From: Adineta ricciae
Taxonomy: Eukaryota > Rotifera > Eurotatoria > Adinetida > Adinetidae
NCBI GenBank assembly: GCA_905250025.1
Contig: CAJNOJ010000010.1
Coordinates: 310,001 to 374,000 of the forward strand
Direction of reading: 5' to 3'
DNA length: 64,000 bases
The notes below the pieces were generated by a model, which worked only from the letters and a program-made list of their open reading frames with translations, did not search any database and had not been told where the DNA came from. Shown here piece after piece: positions 33,878 through 45,646 of the stretch. The position numbers were made by a program, and so were the translations under genes. Position 1 is the first letter of the stretch. Each line of letters begins with the position of its first letter.

Positions 33878-34203
33878 CCCAGGTCAAAAAATCAGATGCT
33901 GGATCCGACAAAATCCGATCGGATTCCTGGAAACGGAATTGTATTGGAATCCGACTAGAAAAATCCCGTCGGTTGTTGCAAATTTTATGAGCGATCTTTT
34001 TAGCTATGTTCTATGATGACCCTTAGAAAATCCAGGAAATTCATGCTTCGGATCCGACGAGATCCGACATGGGATCCGAGACCGTCGGAATCCAACGCGA
34101 TTCCGTCACCAGGATTTCATCGGATCCGTCGAATTCTTGTAGGATCTGATAAAATCCTATATTGGATCCGATCGGATCCGAATATGGGATTGTTCGACCT
34201 GGG
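33878..34203. mobile_element. 326-bp MITE-like element, copy 2
   Basis: Same orientation as the copy at 30893-31137. It begins CCCAGGTCAAAAAATC and ends GATTGTTCGACCTGGG; the two ends match at 14 of 16 bases. AT lies on both sides (33876-33877 and 34204-34205). The left ~80 and right ~120 bases match copy 1 almost perfectly. The middle differs: this copy has about 80 additional bases (about 33965-34075), including extra GATCCGA words. The palindrome recurs at 34164-34179. It lies about 100 bp beyond the 3' end of the TTC39-like gene. Confidence 0.85.
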
Positions 34204-34300
34204 ATTTACACATCGGATAGAATGAACAGAAAAAAAACGAATTCGATTTGGAACCATGTGATCACGAAAAGAGAAAAGCAATGATGTCAAAATATCACGT

Positions 34301-37300
34301 CTATGTTTCATTGCTTTTTCTATGTTTACAAGACTCGTCGTTTTGGCTAGAATCATTTTCCATCTGTTTCAATCTTTGCATCGCCGCATTAATACGAAAA
34401 TGAAGACGAGACTCAAGTTGATAATCTTTACATTCACTAGAAAACCGATGAAAAACGATTTTAAAAATCATTATCAAACACATCTTCAATTTCTTACATC
34501 GCCTTTTGCAAATATTCGCTCGCCTTTGATTTCTGTTTGAGGTCGATGTAAACCATGGCTTTTTCCAGTAATGCATTCGGCGCTAATAATGACTTTTCGT
34601 CAAATTCTTTGGACCTGAAAGTAACAAACGAGAAGATAGGAATGTTTTATTCAATGCATTCCACACGAACATGTCGATTAATTGATCGAACGCCTCATGA
34701 GCTTCGTTGTATCGTCGAAGAAAGTGCAGCAAAACACCACGAAGTAACAAACCGGATCCATAACTATCCGAATAGAATTTATCATCTATTGAAGACAAAA
34801 GTACAGCGTCAACGAGATCAAGAACTTCGAGAAACAAGAATTACCTTGATGATTAAGTTCGCAATCTTTTAATGCATTATTAACAATATCAAGGGTTTCT
34901 TGTAATTTATTAGAATCATGGGCAAGAATATAGAAACCATTCATGAGATAGATTACTTCCTGAAAAAATCCGTAATTATGAATTTATCCATGGAAATTCC
35001 CGATTTTTATGAAGAACTTTTTCGAATATTATTTTCATGTAATTTCCTTTATAAAACCACTCTAGATATCCTTGCTTACCAAGGATGGAAGGAAGAGCCA
35101 TTTTTGCGCAAGAAAATGTTCACACTGTTTTATTGCATATTTCTCCAATGGGATTGATTTACCCGCTAGACGAATTTTCAGTTCGGGCACGCGTCTAAAC
35201 ACCACGAATTGAGTGTCGATCGTGAGAAAAACAAGAATTTTACTTGTATAATTGAATAATTTCCTCCGTAGCTACAGCATTATTCTCTTCGAATTGAAAT
35301 GTTGCTAACAGATAACAAGATGTAGCTTTACTCCAATTATTTTCCTTTAGGAGAATTTCAGCTATAGCAACTGCGTGTTTCCATTCACATTGAAGTCTTC
35401 AATGGGCAAATCAATCACATGAAAAGAATTCTTCATTCATTATACTTACACATAACACCACAGAATTTCCCAATACGCGATCTGAAACATACACCAATCA
35501 ATGTGTAGGGTACTGTCGACGGGTAACTTACGTGATGAAGGTTTTTCCAATCACTTTGACATTGAATGGCATATTCGTATGTATCAATGGCCTTATTAAA
35601 CAACAAGAGATTCAATAGCGAATTATTCCAGTCATTCGAATTACTTCATTCAGTCGGCAATGCAATGTTTGAAGTCTTGCCCGAAATACCAAAAACAAAT
35701 ATGACTAAACAAAGAATTAATCAGAAATGAAATGAACATAAATTTGATTCCACTGAGTATATGTCAGACAATTAGGTAATCTTGTCAAGCTGAACGATGA
35801 ATTCTCCGAAATCTGATGAATGTCTGCTGCAAAATTGATTACATTATTCGTTCGATAGATGAGAAATGTATAGGAGCATTCTTCCAAATAGGATTCTTTT
35901 TGTATGCGTCGAATAAAAGAAATCAACTTACTGTTGGACTTCGTTTCAGATAGTATTCAACTAATGTATGAGCTTTCTTCAGATCACCGTCTCCATTTCC
36001 TACACGATGAAACTTTGCTACGAATGTGTTCAAAAAGACCAATATATTACCGAATATTTGAGCAGCATAGGTATGATATCCAAGGAGTAAAAGGGCTGAT
36101 AAAGGTGCACGTAAACCTTTACTTGTCGCACTCTTCTCCAATTCTTTCAAACCAAATTCCTGAAAATCAAATTAGTCTCTCCTAATCCGCTTTCAACACG
36201 ATCTTACTTTATCTCCGGAAAATCCTGCAAATTCTAAATATCGAATAATTCGTTGTGGTAGATTAGCAATCATCTAAATATCCTCAAATATATCACCTTC
36301 TTATAGAAAAACATTTTCTTTACTAAATTAAATGCCCCGTTGCCCATTCGTACACCGCTATCAAAATGTTCATAGGATAATTTCGATGAAAATCTGGACG
36401 GATCATTGTTTTTTGCTAATTTTCTAGAAAATTCAATTGTTCTTCAACATCTTCGCGTTTTATCAATTAGGTTTTGTCTTACGCGAATAAATCGTGACAT
36501 TCTTTAATTTTCAAAGCACCACTTATGAAACTAAACAATCCTTGGTCTTGAATAAACGTTAACAAAGCTCGTATTAATAATGCTTCGGCATAGACTAATT
36601 TGGCGTGTAATTCATCTAGAAGAGAAACACAAACAGTGCGCGATTTTCTCTCGTTGAATTCGAGAATTCTTTCAATTGATAATGTTCATCTCTCATGACG
36701 ACCTCTTCTCCTACTAATTATTGTCATCGACGAGTATGGTTGTGTTTATCTTTCGGAACGATTATCGTTGCATGTTGCACGCTGTTTTTCTTAGTTATTT
36801 ATTATAATTGTCGATGTTTGAACGTTTCTCGAAAGCGAGCGGAAAACTTTAATAGTAATACTCATCAAATCCAAATGAGAAAAAGATCTTTAGATAAACA
36901 AATCAACCATCTCTTCTGTTTAACTCCACAGATTTCATTCGAACAGATCGAATTCAATCAATTCAATCGAATTACTTTTTCTTAACTTACATTCTGTCAT
37001 TGCAGCTTTGCCTGGTAAACCAAACGGCAACCATGAACGATAGGATTCACTTTTTTTCGCCAGATTTGTTGTATGACGTAAAGCTTGGATGGTCGCTTCG
37101 ATATCATCCTAGAGGAAGACACCAATTCAATGAAATCTACCATTTTCTTTCACTTACTTGATTAAATGTCATTCCAGCTTGCATAAAACTTATTGAACTA
37201 TGACATAAACTATGATACAACGATCGATTTTCTCTATTCAAAGGTAAAAATAGACGAAGATATGCAAATAAAGACAACAATTACTGTTCTTTCGTTCTTC

Positions 37301-40170
37301 GTAAAGCTTCATTCAAACGATTTTCGAATACTAATTGAGTTATCTGTTCGCATTCCACCAATGCGTGATCGAGATCAGTTGGTGACTCATCGCAAGTCTT
37401 TGCTGATGATCTATTGAAATACGAACATGTTTGGATCTGATAATAATCCCTTTTTCAAAAGAAACCAACTTATTCGAGTGTGTCTGCTGATTATTCTCGA
37501 CATCAAAAGTATCCAATGCGTCTTCGAAAATCTAAATACAGAAAAAAAACCATGATTCTGTCATGTGGTTTCAAGGGTATATCTAGCAATTGTTTTCTTT
37601 TGCATCATGTTACTTTGATTGACTGGAATTCAATCCATGATTAGATTACGTCTTCGATTTTGTCGAGAAATACAAATTGATTTCTTTTCGACAACTAAAT
37701 CTCACTTGGAATTAATTTAATCATGTTATTATATATAAATATGTCTTCGATTTCATGCATTAATATCGGTGCTTTCTTTTTTTCCCCTCCTCTTTCTCTT
37801 CGACATCAAAATCGAGAGCTACAGGCAAACTTATTATATTTCAGTCATACTGCATCAGCACACACACACATGCGCGCGCGCAGACTTCTTCTTCGCTCCT
37901 ATATATTATTTTTCTTTCGCATGTGTTTTTATCATCTACTAGTCGCTGTTTTATTCTTGTATACGTAAGACTAGAACAACATAGCAGATGCACCGAGAAA
38001 GAAGTTATTTTGCCTGAAGGAAAAAGAAATCTAATGGATACCCATATGACATAGAAAATTTTTATTTATTTTTATATAATTGTCGGTTCTATCAAAACTA
38101 AAAGGACAAATGCTTCGTCATGATCACAAACCGTATGACTTTTTCGAACCGAATCGTTCATTAAACTATGGAATTATAATACTAAATTATTCGATGGCTA
38201 GTCTTCGAAATATGTTAACGAAGGAGATTTGGGACAATGCAATCATTCGTGGATGTGCTGATGGCGGAGCGAATATGTTAAAGATTTATGCCGACGAAAG
38301 AAATGAAAACTTCCTTCCGGATTACATTAGCGGTGATTTTGATTCGATTGATTCGAATGTCTATGAATATTATCAATCAATATCAAGTGTTGATTTGATT
38401 AAAACGCAAGATCAAAACGCCACGGATTTCACAAAATGTGTTCGTGTGATGATAGCAAAACAGTCAGCATTGAATCATCTGCTCGTTTTCTGTTCGTTAG
38501 GTGGCCGATTTGACCATACCACCGGAATCATTCATTCATTATACGCACTCAATCAAACTTATCCAACTCTACAAATTTATGTGATAACTGAATGTGATAT
38601 AACATTTCTTTTACACGCAAACCGACTTAATCGAATTTCTATCCAATCGAAATACAATGGGAAAATATGTAGTTTATTACCATTTGGACAAGCAGCACAT
38701 GTACGAACTGAAGGTCTCAAATGGAATTTAAATCCTACTCAAGAACTAAGTTTCACAAAACTTGTCAGTTCATCGAATTCATACGAATCCGAACAGACTG
38801 CACATGTCGACGTTTGCACTGACAGTGATATCATTTGGACAATGACGTACACATGTAACAAAAAATGACTCTGAACTTTTTCACCTTACCTCATTGTTGT
38901 CTTGATCATTTGAACGAGATGTTGTGAGATTACTTAACGAATGCGTTGTTGTTGAAAAAAATCCATGACGAAAATGATTTTGATTGAGATCAAGTGATAG
39001 ATGATTCGAACTTTGATCTGCAGTCGATGTTGATAAACTAGTTGTTGAATTGGCATGGATGAGTGTATGCGGTACTTTCAAAGGATGAGTACCATAGAAA
39101 AAATAGCTATTTTGAAGGTTATTACTTGACGATGCCATCATTTCATCATCTAAAACAAAGACAATATGTTCTGGTTTTGAAAGTTTCGATTTGTCTTCCT
39201 TGTTGAGACATTTCTTTTTCTCGTAACGTTTAGTGAGTATTTGAGAGCGAACGGTAAAAGAACTTTGTTTTTCTCAAAGGCGAATTCTGCGCTTTATCAT
39301 CGTATATCTGTAGATATGTTTAATGTATTTACAGTTTAGCTCTCTACTCGGCAATGTGACACGTTTTTCATCAAAATATTGAGCTGAAAATAGACTAACG
39401 GAGATACTCACAAGATAAATCTGTTTAAGTTCTCTTATCGCACGTGTCTGATAGAAGAAGAAGAAAAAAATACTGGAGAATAGTGAAAGTACGAACAATT
39501 TTCTTTCGCGTTCCCTTGTTTTTTCCTATATAGGTTACCTCTGTTCTTTTGTGTTCCACCATACGCGTCAATGGAGCGCGAGAAAAAGAGTGACATCTTA
39601 TTTTTTCTTTCTTGTTCTTCTCTATCGTTCTTTTTTAAATATGTGATCGAAACAGAGATATTTTTCCTTGAAATAATCATTTGGACTTACTGGAAAGTAT
39701 CTTGAAAGCAACAAGTTAATATTGACATGTTAATAGAGCAACAGAATGATCCCGCCAAAGTCAAAGAAAACTTCGACAGAATTGTTGAAAGAATATGATG
39801 TACTGATTGACGGCAATTTAGAACGGTTGCATGTTAGGAACTATAACGCGAAAGAGAGGAGGAGATATGGAGAGAAAAGGGCGTGCGAAGAGACGACGAG
39901 TCTCCGCTGTTGTAGCTGGTACTGGTAAGAAAAAAAGGATTTGAACCAACGGCAAGAGGAAGAGTTGTCGTGCACACTTGGTAGTACTAATGGAAAGGCT
40001 GTATGTTGATTCGTTGTTGTTTCCTATCCCTCCCGTCTGACGCACTAGTAAAAAAAGCGTCTGAGTAACATCATCATCTTCACCGACAAGTAAAAAAGAA
40101 AAGAAAGAAAACAGAAGAAGGATTAACGACTACCTTCTCCATTGACTTGTTCGTCTAATTTCACACGCAT
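34301..40170 (-). CDS. TTC39: Tetratricopeptide repeat protein 39 (TTC39) homologue
   Basis: About 17 exons. The C-terminal half is unmistakable for the family: MIANLPQRIIRYLEFAGFSG, DWKNLHHIAYWEILWCY across an intron, ILLKENNWSKATSCYLLATF, LKIRLAGKSIPLEKYAIKQC, EVIYLMNGFYILAHDS and DYQLESRLHFRINAAM near the TAG at 34301. The N-terminal part includes SPTDLDHALVECEQITQLVF and YRSWLPFGLPGKAAMTE. TTC39 proteins are cytosolic TPR proteins linked in mammals to lipid and HDL traits. The first exons are less certain. I join 40134-40170 (MRVKLDEQVNGE), 38890-39149 and an exon starting at 37531, because phases and reading frames agree. This creates introns of 984 and 1358 bp, the second holding TPK1. 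The intron 36616-36990 holds another opposite-strand ORF. Confidence 0.88.
36695..36985 (+). CDS. Small single-helix membrane ORF inside a TTC39 intron (antisense)
   Basis: 96 codons, ATG to TAA, filling most of the 375-bp TTC39 intron (36616-36990) on the opposite strand. The N-terminal part has a strong hydrophobic helix (LCLSFGTIIVACCTLFFLVI) bounded by Arg before and Cys/Arg after, then a Lys/Arg/Gln-rich tail. No known family. Unlike most short frames in the window, it has a normal ATG, a well-defined helix and a compact, positive-inside layout, so a real gene is plausible but unproven. Confidence 0.4.
   Translation: MTTSSPTNYCHRRVWLCLSFGTIIVACCTLFFLVIYYNCRCLNVSRKRAENFNSNTHQIQMRKRSLDKQINHLFCLTPQISFEQIEFNQFNRITFS
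38110..38868 (+). CDS. TPK1: Thiamine pyrophosphokinase
   Basis: Intronless, 252 residues (human 243) from ATG 38110. The frame stays open 10 codons further upstream without an ATG. Hallmarks include IIRGCADGGANMLKIYADER, LPDYISGDFDSIDSNV, KTQDQNATDFTKCVRVMIAK and LGGRFDH in the N-terminal catalytic domain. The C-terminal thiamine-binding domain has CSLLPFGQAAHVRTEGLKWN and FTKLVSSSNSY. The enzyme transfers pyrophosphate from ATP to thiamine, making the cofactor TPP in the cytosol. It lies on the opposite strand within what I read as the second intron of the TTC39 gene. Its stop is 21 bases from the antisense exon at 38890, so the 3' UTRs and exons of the two genes must overlap. Confidence 0.95.
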   Translation: MLRHDHKPYDFFEPNRSLNYGIIILNYSMASLRNMLTKEIWDNAIIRGCADGGANMLKIYADERNENFLPDYISGDFDSIDSNVYEYYQSISSVDLIKTQDQNATDFTKCVRVMIAKQSALNHLLVFCSLGGRFDHTTGIIHSLYALNQTYPTLQIYVITECDITFLLHANRLNRISIQSKYNGKICSLLPFGQAAHVRTEGLKWNLNPTQELSFTKLVSSSNSYESEQTAHVDVCTDSDIIWTMTYTCNKK

Positions 40171-42021
40171 ATTTCGCCAATAAGTCTCATCTCGATGTAC
40201 ATGTCAGAACGGGTTTTTCTCGTCTATTGATATCACGCATAAGACAATACATACATGCAGATGTATGATACTACCTCGAAGAAAATTTGTGTACATATTC
40301 CAATCTGGACTTCTGACAAAATTAACGCCAGATAAAACATCTGTTTTCTAGCATTTTGTTCCTTGCACTTAGACACATACTGTTTGACTGTCGATTGGTA
40401 GATTATGGAAGAAATCTTGACGATCACGATAGGATTCACTGAAAATTTTTTTCAATACTATTCATCAAAGCTAATGATTATACTGGCAAGATTTACTTCT
40501 GACATTACAATGTATATTATTATATATCTATCAGAAATAAGAGATAAAACCCAAGAGAAAATATATTTATGATGGTAAAAATGACATTTGACATGTCAAT
40601 GTTGTTGTTATTCCATGATTTGCTCGTTTTAACAAGTGAAAATCTCATCAATAATTTATACGAAGACAAGCTTTCTTTTTTTTGTAACATGCAAAAAATA
40701 CTTGAAAGCATTCGATTCTGTTTTCAACATCAAATCAGAAATAACGCTAGACAACTTGATTTGTTCCCTTCGATACCGAGATATTTGCATAGTTAAACAA
40801 CTCCATTAATGATCTAGGTCTAGGGTTGACGATTGCAAAGCACTGACTTGATCGAGAAAAACAAGATAATCACGGATACTGCTTGGCTAAAAATTGAATA
40901 CTTCCAATTGGTTTCTATTAACCTTCATTTACTCTCTTATCAGATCTTTAGTCAATAATGTCAAGTAGGCGAATAGTATCGAGCAGTTTACATGTCGTCT
41001 ATCATCAGCAACAATACAAGAAGACACAACTGTTCTTAATTATCGATAAGTCGATAAAAAATATCAACAAGTGAAAACCTCTTTCCTCGCTTTTAAAAAA
41101 CAACCTTGACTGCTTGAATCTATCAGCAGTATATTTTTATCTGAATTAGACATGAGGAAAAAGAGCACCAAGTATGTTGTCAATTACTAATTCGAATATT
41201 AACGAAGAAGATTTCACTATGAAGGAAACCACGCAAATTGATACGGACTTTTAAACTTTTGACAGAAGCATCAATTATTGCGATAATTCGCTGCGACACT
41301 TGCGGCTTTCATATGTCAGCTAGAGTACGAATTAGGATTACTCAGAAGAGTCTAGAGTACCAGACGTCTTCACATCGATGTACCACGATCATTGAATTTG
41401 TTATGTTGAAATAAAGATGACTTTTGTACTCATTGGATAAAGTAAATGTAGTACTAATGTTAGTTTTTTTATACAAAGGAAACGATAGCATGTTAACGAA
41501 TATATTCTACTATTCATTTCGTCGACAACAAAAAGAGGGAAAGAAAGAAAGAAACCTTCGGTATGATAGTTCAATGGGTCTGGTTAATACTCATTGCAGA
41601 TAGTCAAATCCAATCTGTATTCTTCGAGATCAGCTTACAATCGTTTCGTGATGCTAGTTTTTAATTACTCAAACAAGTGTCAAAATGAAAGCGAATCCGA
41701 ACTTCCTCATTCTTCAACCATTGGCATTTCGGATGCAAAATCTCTATTCTTCTCTAGCATTTCTCTCACAAGAGTTGGTAACAGTAATAATAGTAAGTGC
41801 TGGAATCAGTTGTGCGTCATTAATATTTCGTATCGCAGCTTTTGTATGAATGCTGTGACAATTGTTCAATACTTCAGGTATAAATACATAGTAAGAGCTC
41901 TTCATTTCACTGATGGAGTCTTGCTTGACGAACAGATAAGTACCGATTTTATTATAGTGTAGTTTATTGACATACGAGGCACAAGATATTGAAATTACAA
42001 AAGACAGAACGTTTTCTGAAT
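40171..42021. other. 1.85-kb intergenic region without a visible gene
   Basis: AT-rich, stops in all frames, no convincing exon chain. The left end should include the TTC39 promoter and the right end the 3' flank of the proline-rich gene. A 122-codon plus-strand frame at 41594-41962 shows no domain or splice support and is treated as chance. Confidence 0.45.
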
Positions 42022-45000
42022 TCAATTTTTTACACGTTGTCGATGTGATGTTGTTTTGTTTGGTATTTGATGTGATGAACGCCGTTCGGGCGGAGGAGGA
42101 CGAGTTGTTAAACTAGCTGATCGATCAACGACAACTGGCGATTTATCCTTTGTGATTCGATGATGTTGACGATACGTCTGCCGTTGTTGTTGGGGCACCT
42201 GAGATGCATTCGATTGCGTGCGGTTCAATTGTTGACGATGTAAAGCACTGGATTGTTCTGTTGAAGTAGCCGAACGATGGCTATTCGCACGACGAACTAG
42301 AGCATTGGCGTTCGAAGTGGATTCTACTCGTGATGGACGCACTCGAGTTGTACTTGGTGGTTCCTAGAATGAGTAAGAATGCAGCTCGATCGAAGAAATC
42401 AGTCATCTCGTAAGTACTTTTACGTTTTGTTTCTGTCTTGATACAGTCGACACACGACGTTGCACATTAATGTGAGTTGATGGAATCATGGAAGACTCAG
42501 TATGCACTCGCGAACGGATATCATGTAGGTTTTTTTGTAATTGTTGAACGTTACTTTGTGCACGTCGTTTGATTGAAGTGACAAAACTGAGAACCCGATG
42601 TGCTGCTGATGGTGTTGGGAGTATCGTAGGTGCCGATCGATGATGTGGATTGTAATTCATCTTACGATGATCATCTGCTGAACAGGTGATATCGTAATCG
42701 TCTTCATCGTCAATAACTGTTGCCGAACTTGCTGGTAATTCATCGTATTTTTCGAGTTCAGCACGGATTTTCGTTGCTGCTAAAGAATGTTTCATCAACA
42801 TGGCTTTTTTCTTTTTCTTCGCATCCATCTGAGCATCATTTGGTTTAGGCTTTTTCGGCTGATCATTCTTTTTACTTGTCGCCCGAATGTACGCTTCTTT
42901 GAGTGCTGTGATCCGATTCCAGACTCGATGGTCACCACGTGTACGTTGAAGAATATTGTGAATAAAGTCAACATCAGTCTTATCTAAACTCAATGCTAAA
43001 CCTGGAAAACGACGAGCTGGTGGTGGAGTAGGCGGCAAAGGTGGAGGTAATGCTGGTGGCGGGGGTAGGGTACGCGATGGATGAGACTTGCTTTTCGGTG
43101 GTGTTCGAACAGGGGCACGTTGGGGGACGAAATCAATATGGGAAACGACAGTGCTAGTGATACTTGCAGTAGTAGATGCAGCTGATTTTGGACGACGTCG
43201 TAAGAGAAAATCTTCAAACGTATCATGTGTAAAAAATTCCTGCTCTTCTTCCTCTTCCTCTTCCTCTTGGTCGTCTTCCTCTTCTTCCTCATCGCCATTT
43301 GTTGCGATTTCCTTAAGGAAACATGAGAGAAAACATGCGGTTAATCGAAGAAAAAAAATGACATTTAGCTTTTTACTTTCTGATCAGATTCTCCATTTTC
43401 AGATGTTGAAACAATCTGTGACGGTGTTGCTTGTTGATGCTCTTGTTGCACTCGATCATTATTGCTCGCTCCTCGATACCATGAGAAAACTCGATCTCTT
43501 AATGCTCCATTAAATTGCATGGCACGTTCAAGCACACTGCCCGCCGCTGCTCCATTATGCCCATTAGCTTGTATGGCACTAGTTGGGAGAATCGGTTGCT
43601 TTATTTCGTTATAAGTATGATCAGATGTCGGCTGTACTGATTTCGTCTGTTGGTGTAAGTCATTTCCATCTAATTTCATTTGTACTACTCTTTGACGTCG
43701 TCGTTTACGTAGTGTGCGGCGCCACCGATCATCTGTCATCATCGGATGAAGAACTGTTGTATTCGCGTTCGAACGTGATTGTTGCTGGCGATGTACGTTA
43801 TGATTTGATGATAATCTTGTTGCACTACGTAAAGCTACCGAACCACGCAAACGGCGTCGCCGAATACTATGTAATGCGCGCCATTGACGTGCGTTAGTAA
43901 CAGATGGAAGATTCTCTGCTGTCGTCGTAGATGCTTTTGTCCGATCAGTGTGATTGTTTTTATCATTTTCACTAGAATTATGATTGATTTCAACTTCTTT
44001 GACGGTCTAGAAGTATTTGTAGAAAACTTTCACCGTTTCGTTCGTGTAAATAGACTAGAGAGCTTACTTGAAGAGTACTTGCATTCGAACTTGTTTCATG
44101 GCCACTAGGATCTTTTTCTATGGAGTTTATCGGCACCTTCACAACAGGACAATTCTCATCTTTTCTGTGCTCATTTCTACGTGAAATAATAGGTGGCGGA
44201 GATAACTGAGTTGAGATTGGAATCGATTTACATGTTCGCGTAGGAATAGCTGGTGGTTGATCATCTTGACATTTCAGATTGATGTAGATATGTTCACCTG
44301 CTGACGTCGACGACAACGATGATGGAAGGCAGTCGTGATCATTCACGGTCTGATCTGGTGGTGACTTGTTGTTCTCAATAGGAATTGCTGGTGGTGGCGA
44401 ATAACATGGCGGTGGAGGTGGTCGACGAGCTTTGATATTCTCATAAATTCGATTAGAATTTACTCTAACAATTTCATGTTGAATTTGTATTTGCTGATAT
44501 TCTACGTGATTGAGGGTGATATCTGGACAAATCGAAGGTACCAATGATGTCGTGTTCATTAATGTCGCATATGTAACTTCATTAGATGTATTGACCGGTT
44601 TTACAGGTGTAGGCGTCAGGTGCAGAGGTGATAATTGTGGTGGCGGTGGTAATGGCGGTGACATTGGGATATTAACATATATACTTTGAAATGAACATGC
44701 AATAGGTGCTCGAGCTTTTTTCTTATGTTGAGTAGCGAACGAAACTGGTATTGGAGTTAAACTACCATTGTGTCGAATGGAAGAAATTGTACGAGCATTT
44801 GCATAGACTCGATCCATTGTTCCTGCTGATGTTGTCGGTGGTGGTGGTGCAGGTGGTGAGAATGTTGGCGGTGAAGGTAACGGTGGTGATGCGCAATATA
44901 CGAAATCGATAGGATTATGTCGATTATCGTATAGGTCTGGAGTATTTGTAAATGATGGTACCTCAATATCTGATGGTAATGGCGGAAATTCTTCATTTTC

Positions 45001-45084
45001 ATCTTCGTCAGGTTCTTCTAGAGATGTTTCTAATTCCATACTTTGTTCGTTTTTAGATATTGAATTTAATGTTTCAGTAAACAT
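42022..45084 (-). CDS. Proline-rich protein with repeated YxN motifs, function unknown
   Basis: Five exons joined in frame: 45084 to about 44068, about 44005-43390, about 43310-42412 and 42363-42022, with clear GT..AG introns. The first exon has many polyproline stretches and repeated tyrosine motifs VYANA, IYVNIP, IYENIK and IYINLK. These fit Y-x-N consensus sites for Grb2-type SH2 domains, with proline tracts that could bind SH3 or EVH1 domains. The middle is basic (RRTLRKRRRQR). An acidic Glu/Asp run at about 43240-43300 is followed by PPPPALPPPLPPTPPPARRF. A short helical segment (LDKTDVDFIHNILQR) is the only part that looks folded. No family is recognised. It could be an adaptor or cytoskeletal scaffold, by composition only. 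Confidence 0.65.
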
Positions 45085-45646
45085 ACGCTTCACATGCAAC
45101 TATATCCTATATCGCTATGTACATATGACCGAGTCAAAAAAAAGGTAATTGTTTCCTGTTCTTTTCTTCTCTTGTTCTTTTTTTTTGTTTTCCTCGTTCG
45201 TTAATGGTCATTAGAAACGAACGAACAATTATGTCCTTTCGACAACAAAGTCAAATGTAAATAAATATTCTTATGTCATATATTTGATAAGAAGAAATGT
45301 AGCTAAAAGAGACAACGATCAAATACATATATACCTACCTCGTTAAATCTATTTGGAAGGAACGAAACATTCTCTAGTGTGAACAAACATTCTAAATAGA
45401 TCAAATTCTTTAGATGACAATAGATTATACATCTATGATCGCATTTTCCATACGCAAAATCATCTCCTAAATATATTCATATCGAAAGTTGAATTCGAAT
45501 ACCAATGGACTGTAGTCAAATACATTAACATCGTTCTTAGTCATTGTGTAAATAACTTATCACTCTGTGTCTTATCTTTCATAAAAGAAGAGCGTATGGT
45601 AATAGATATCTACTGTTAAATAGTCAAGCTCTTCTTGCAAAAGGTT
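45085..45646. other. Divergent promoter region
   Basis: Between the proline-rich gene (minus) and the first M6P-receptor-like gene (plus). AT-rich with T tracts at about 45165-45195. No coding feature. Confidence 0.5.

Noticed and set aside
39920-39960. tRNA-like T-loop sequence (minus strand GGTTCAAATCC)
   Set aside because: The flanking bases do not form a T stem and no matching D arm, anticodon stem or acceptor stem could be found.
41594-41962. 122-codon plus-strand frame
   Set aside because: No ATG context, domain or splice support in an otherwise stop-rich AT-rich spacer.
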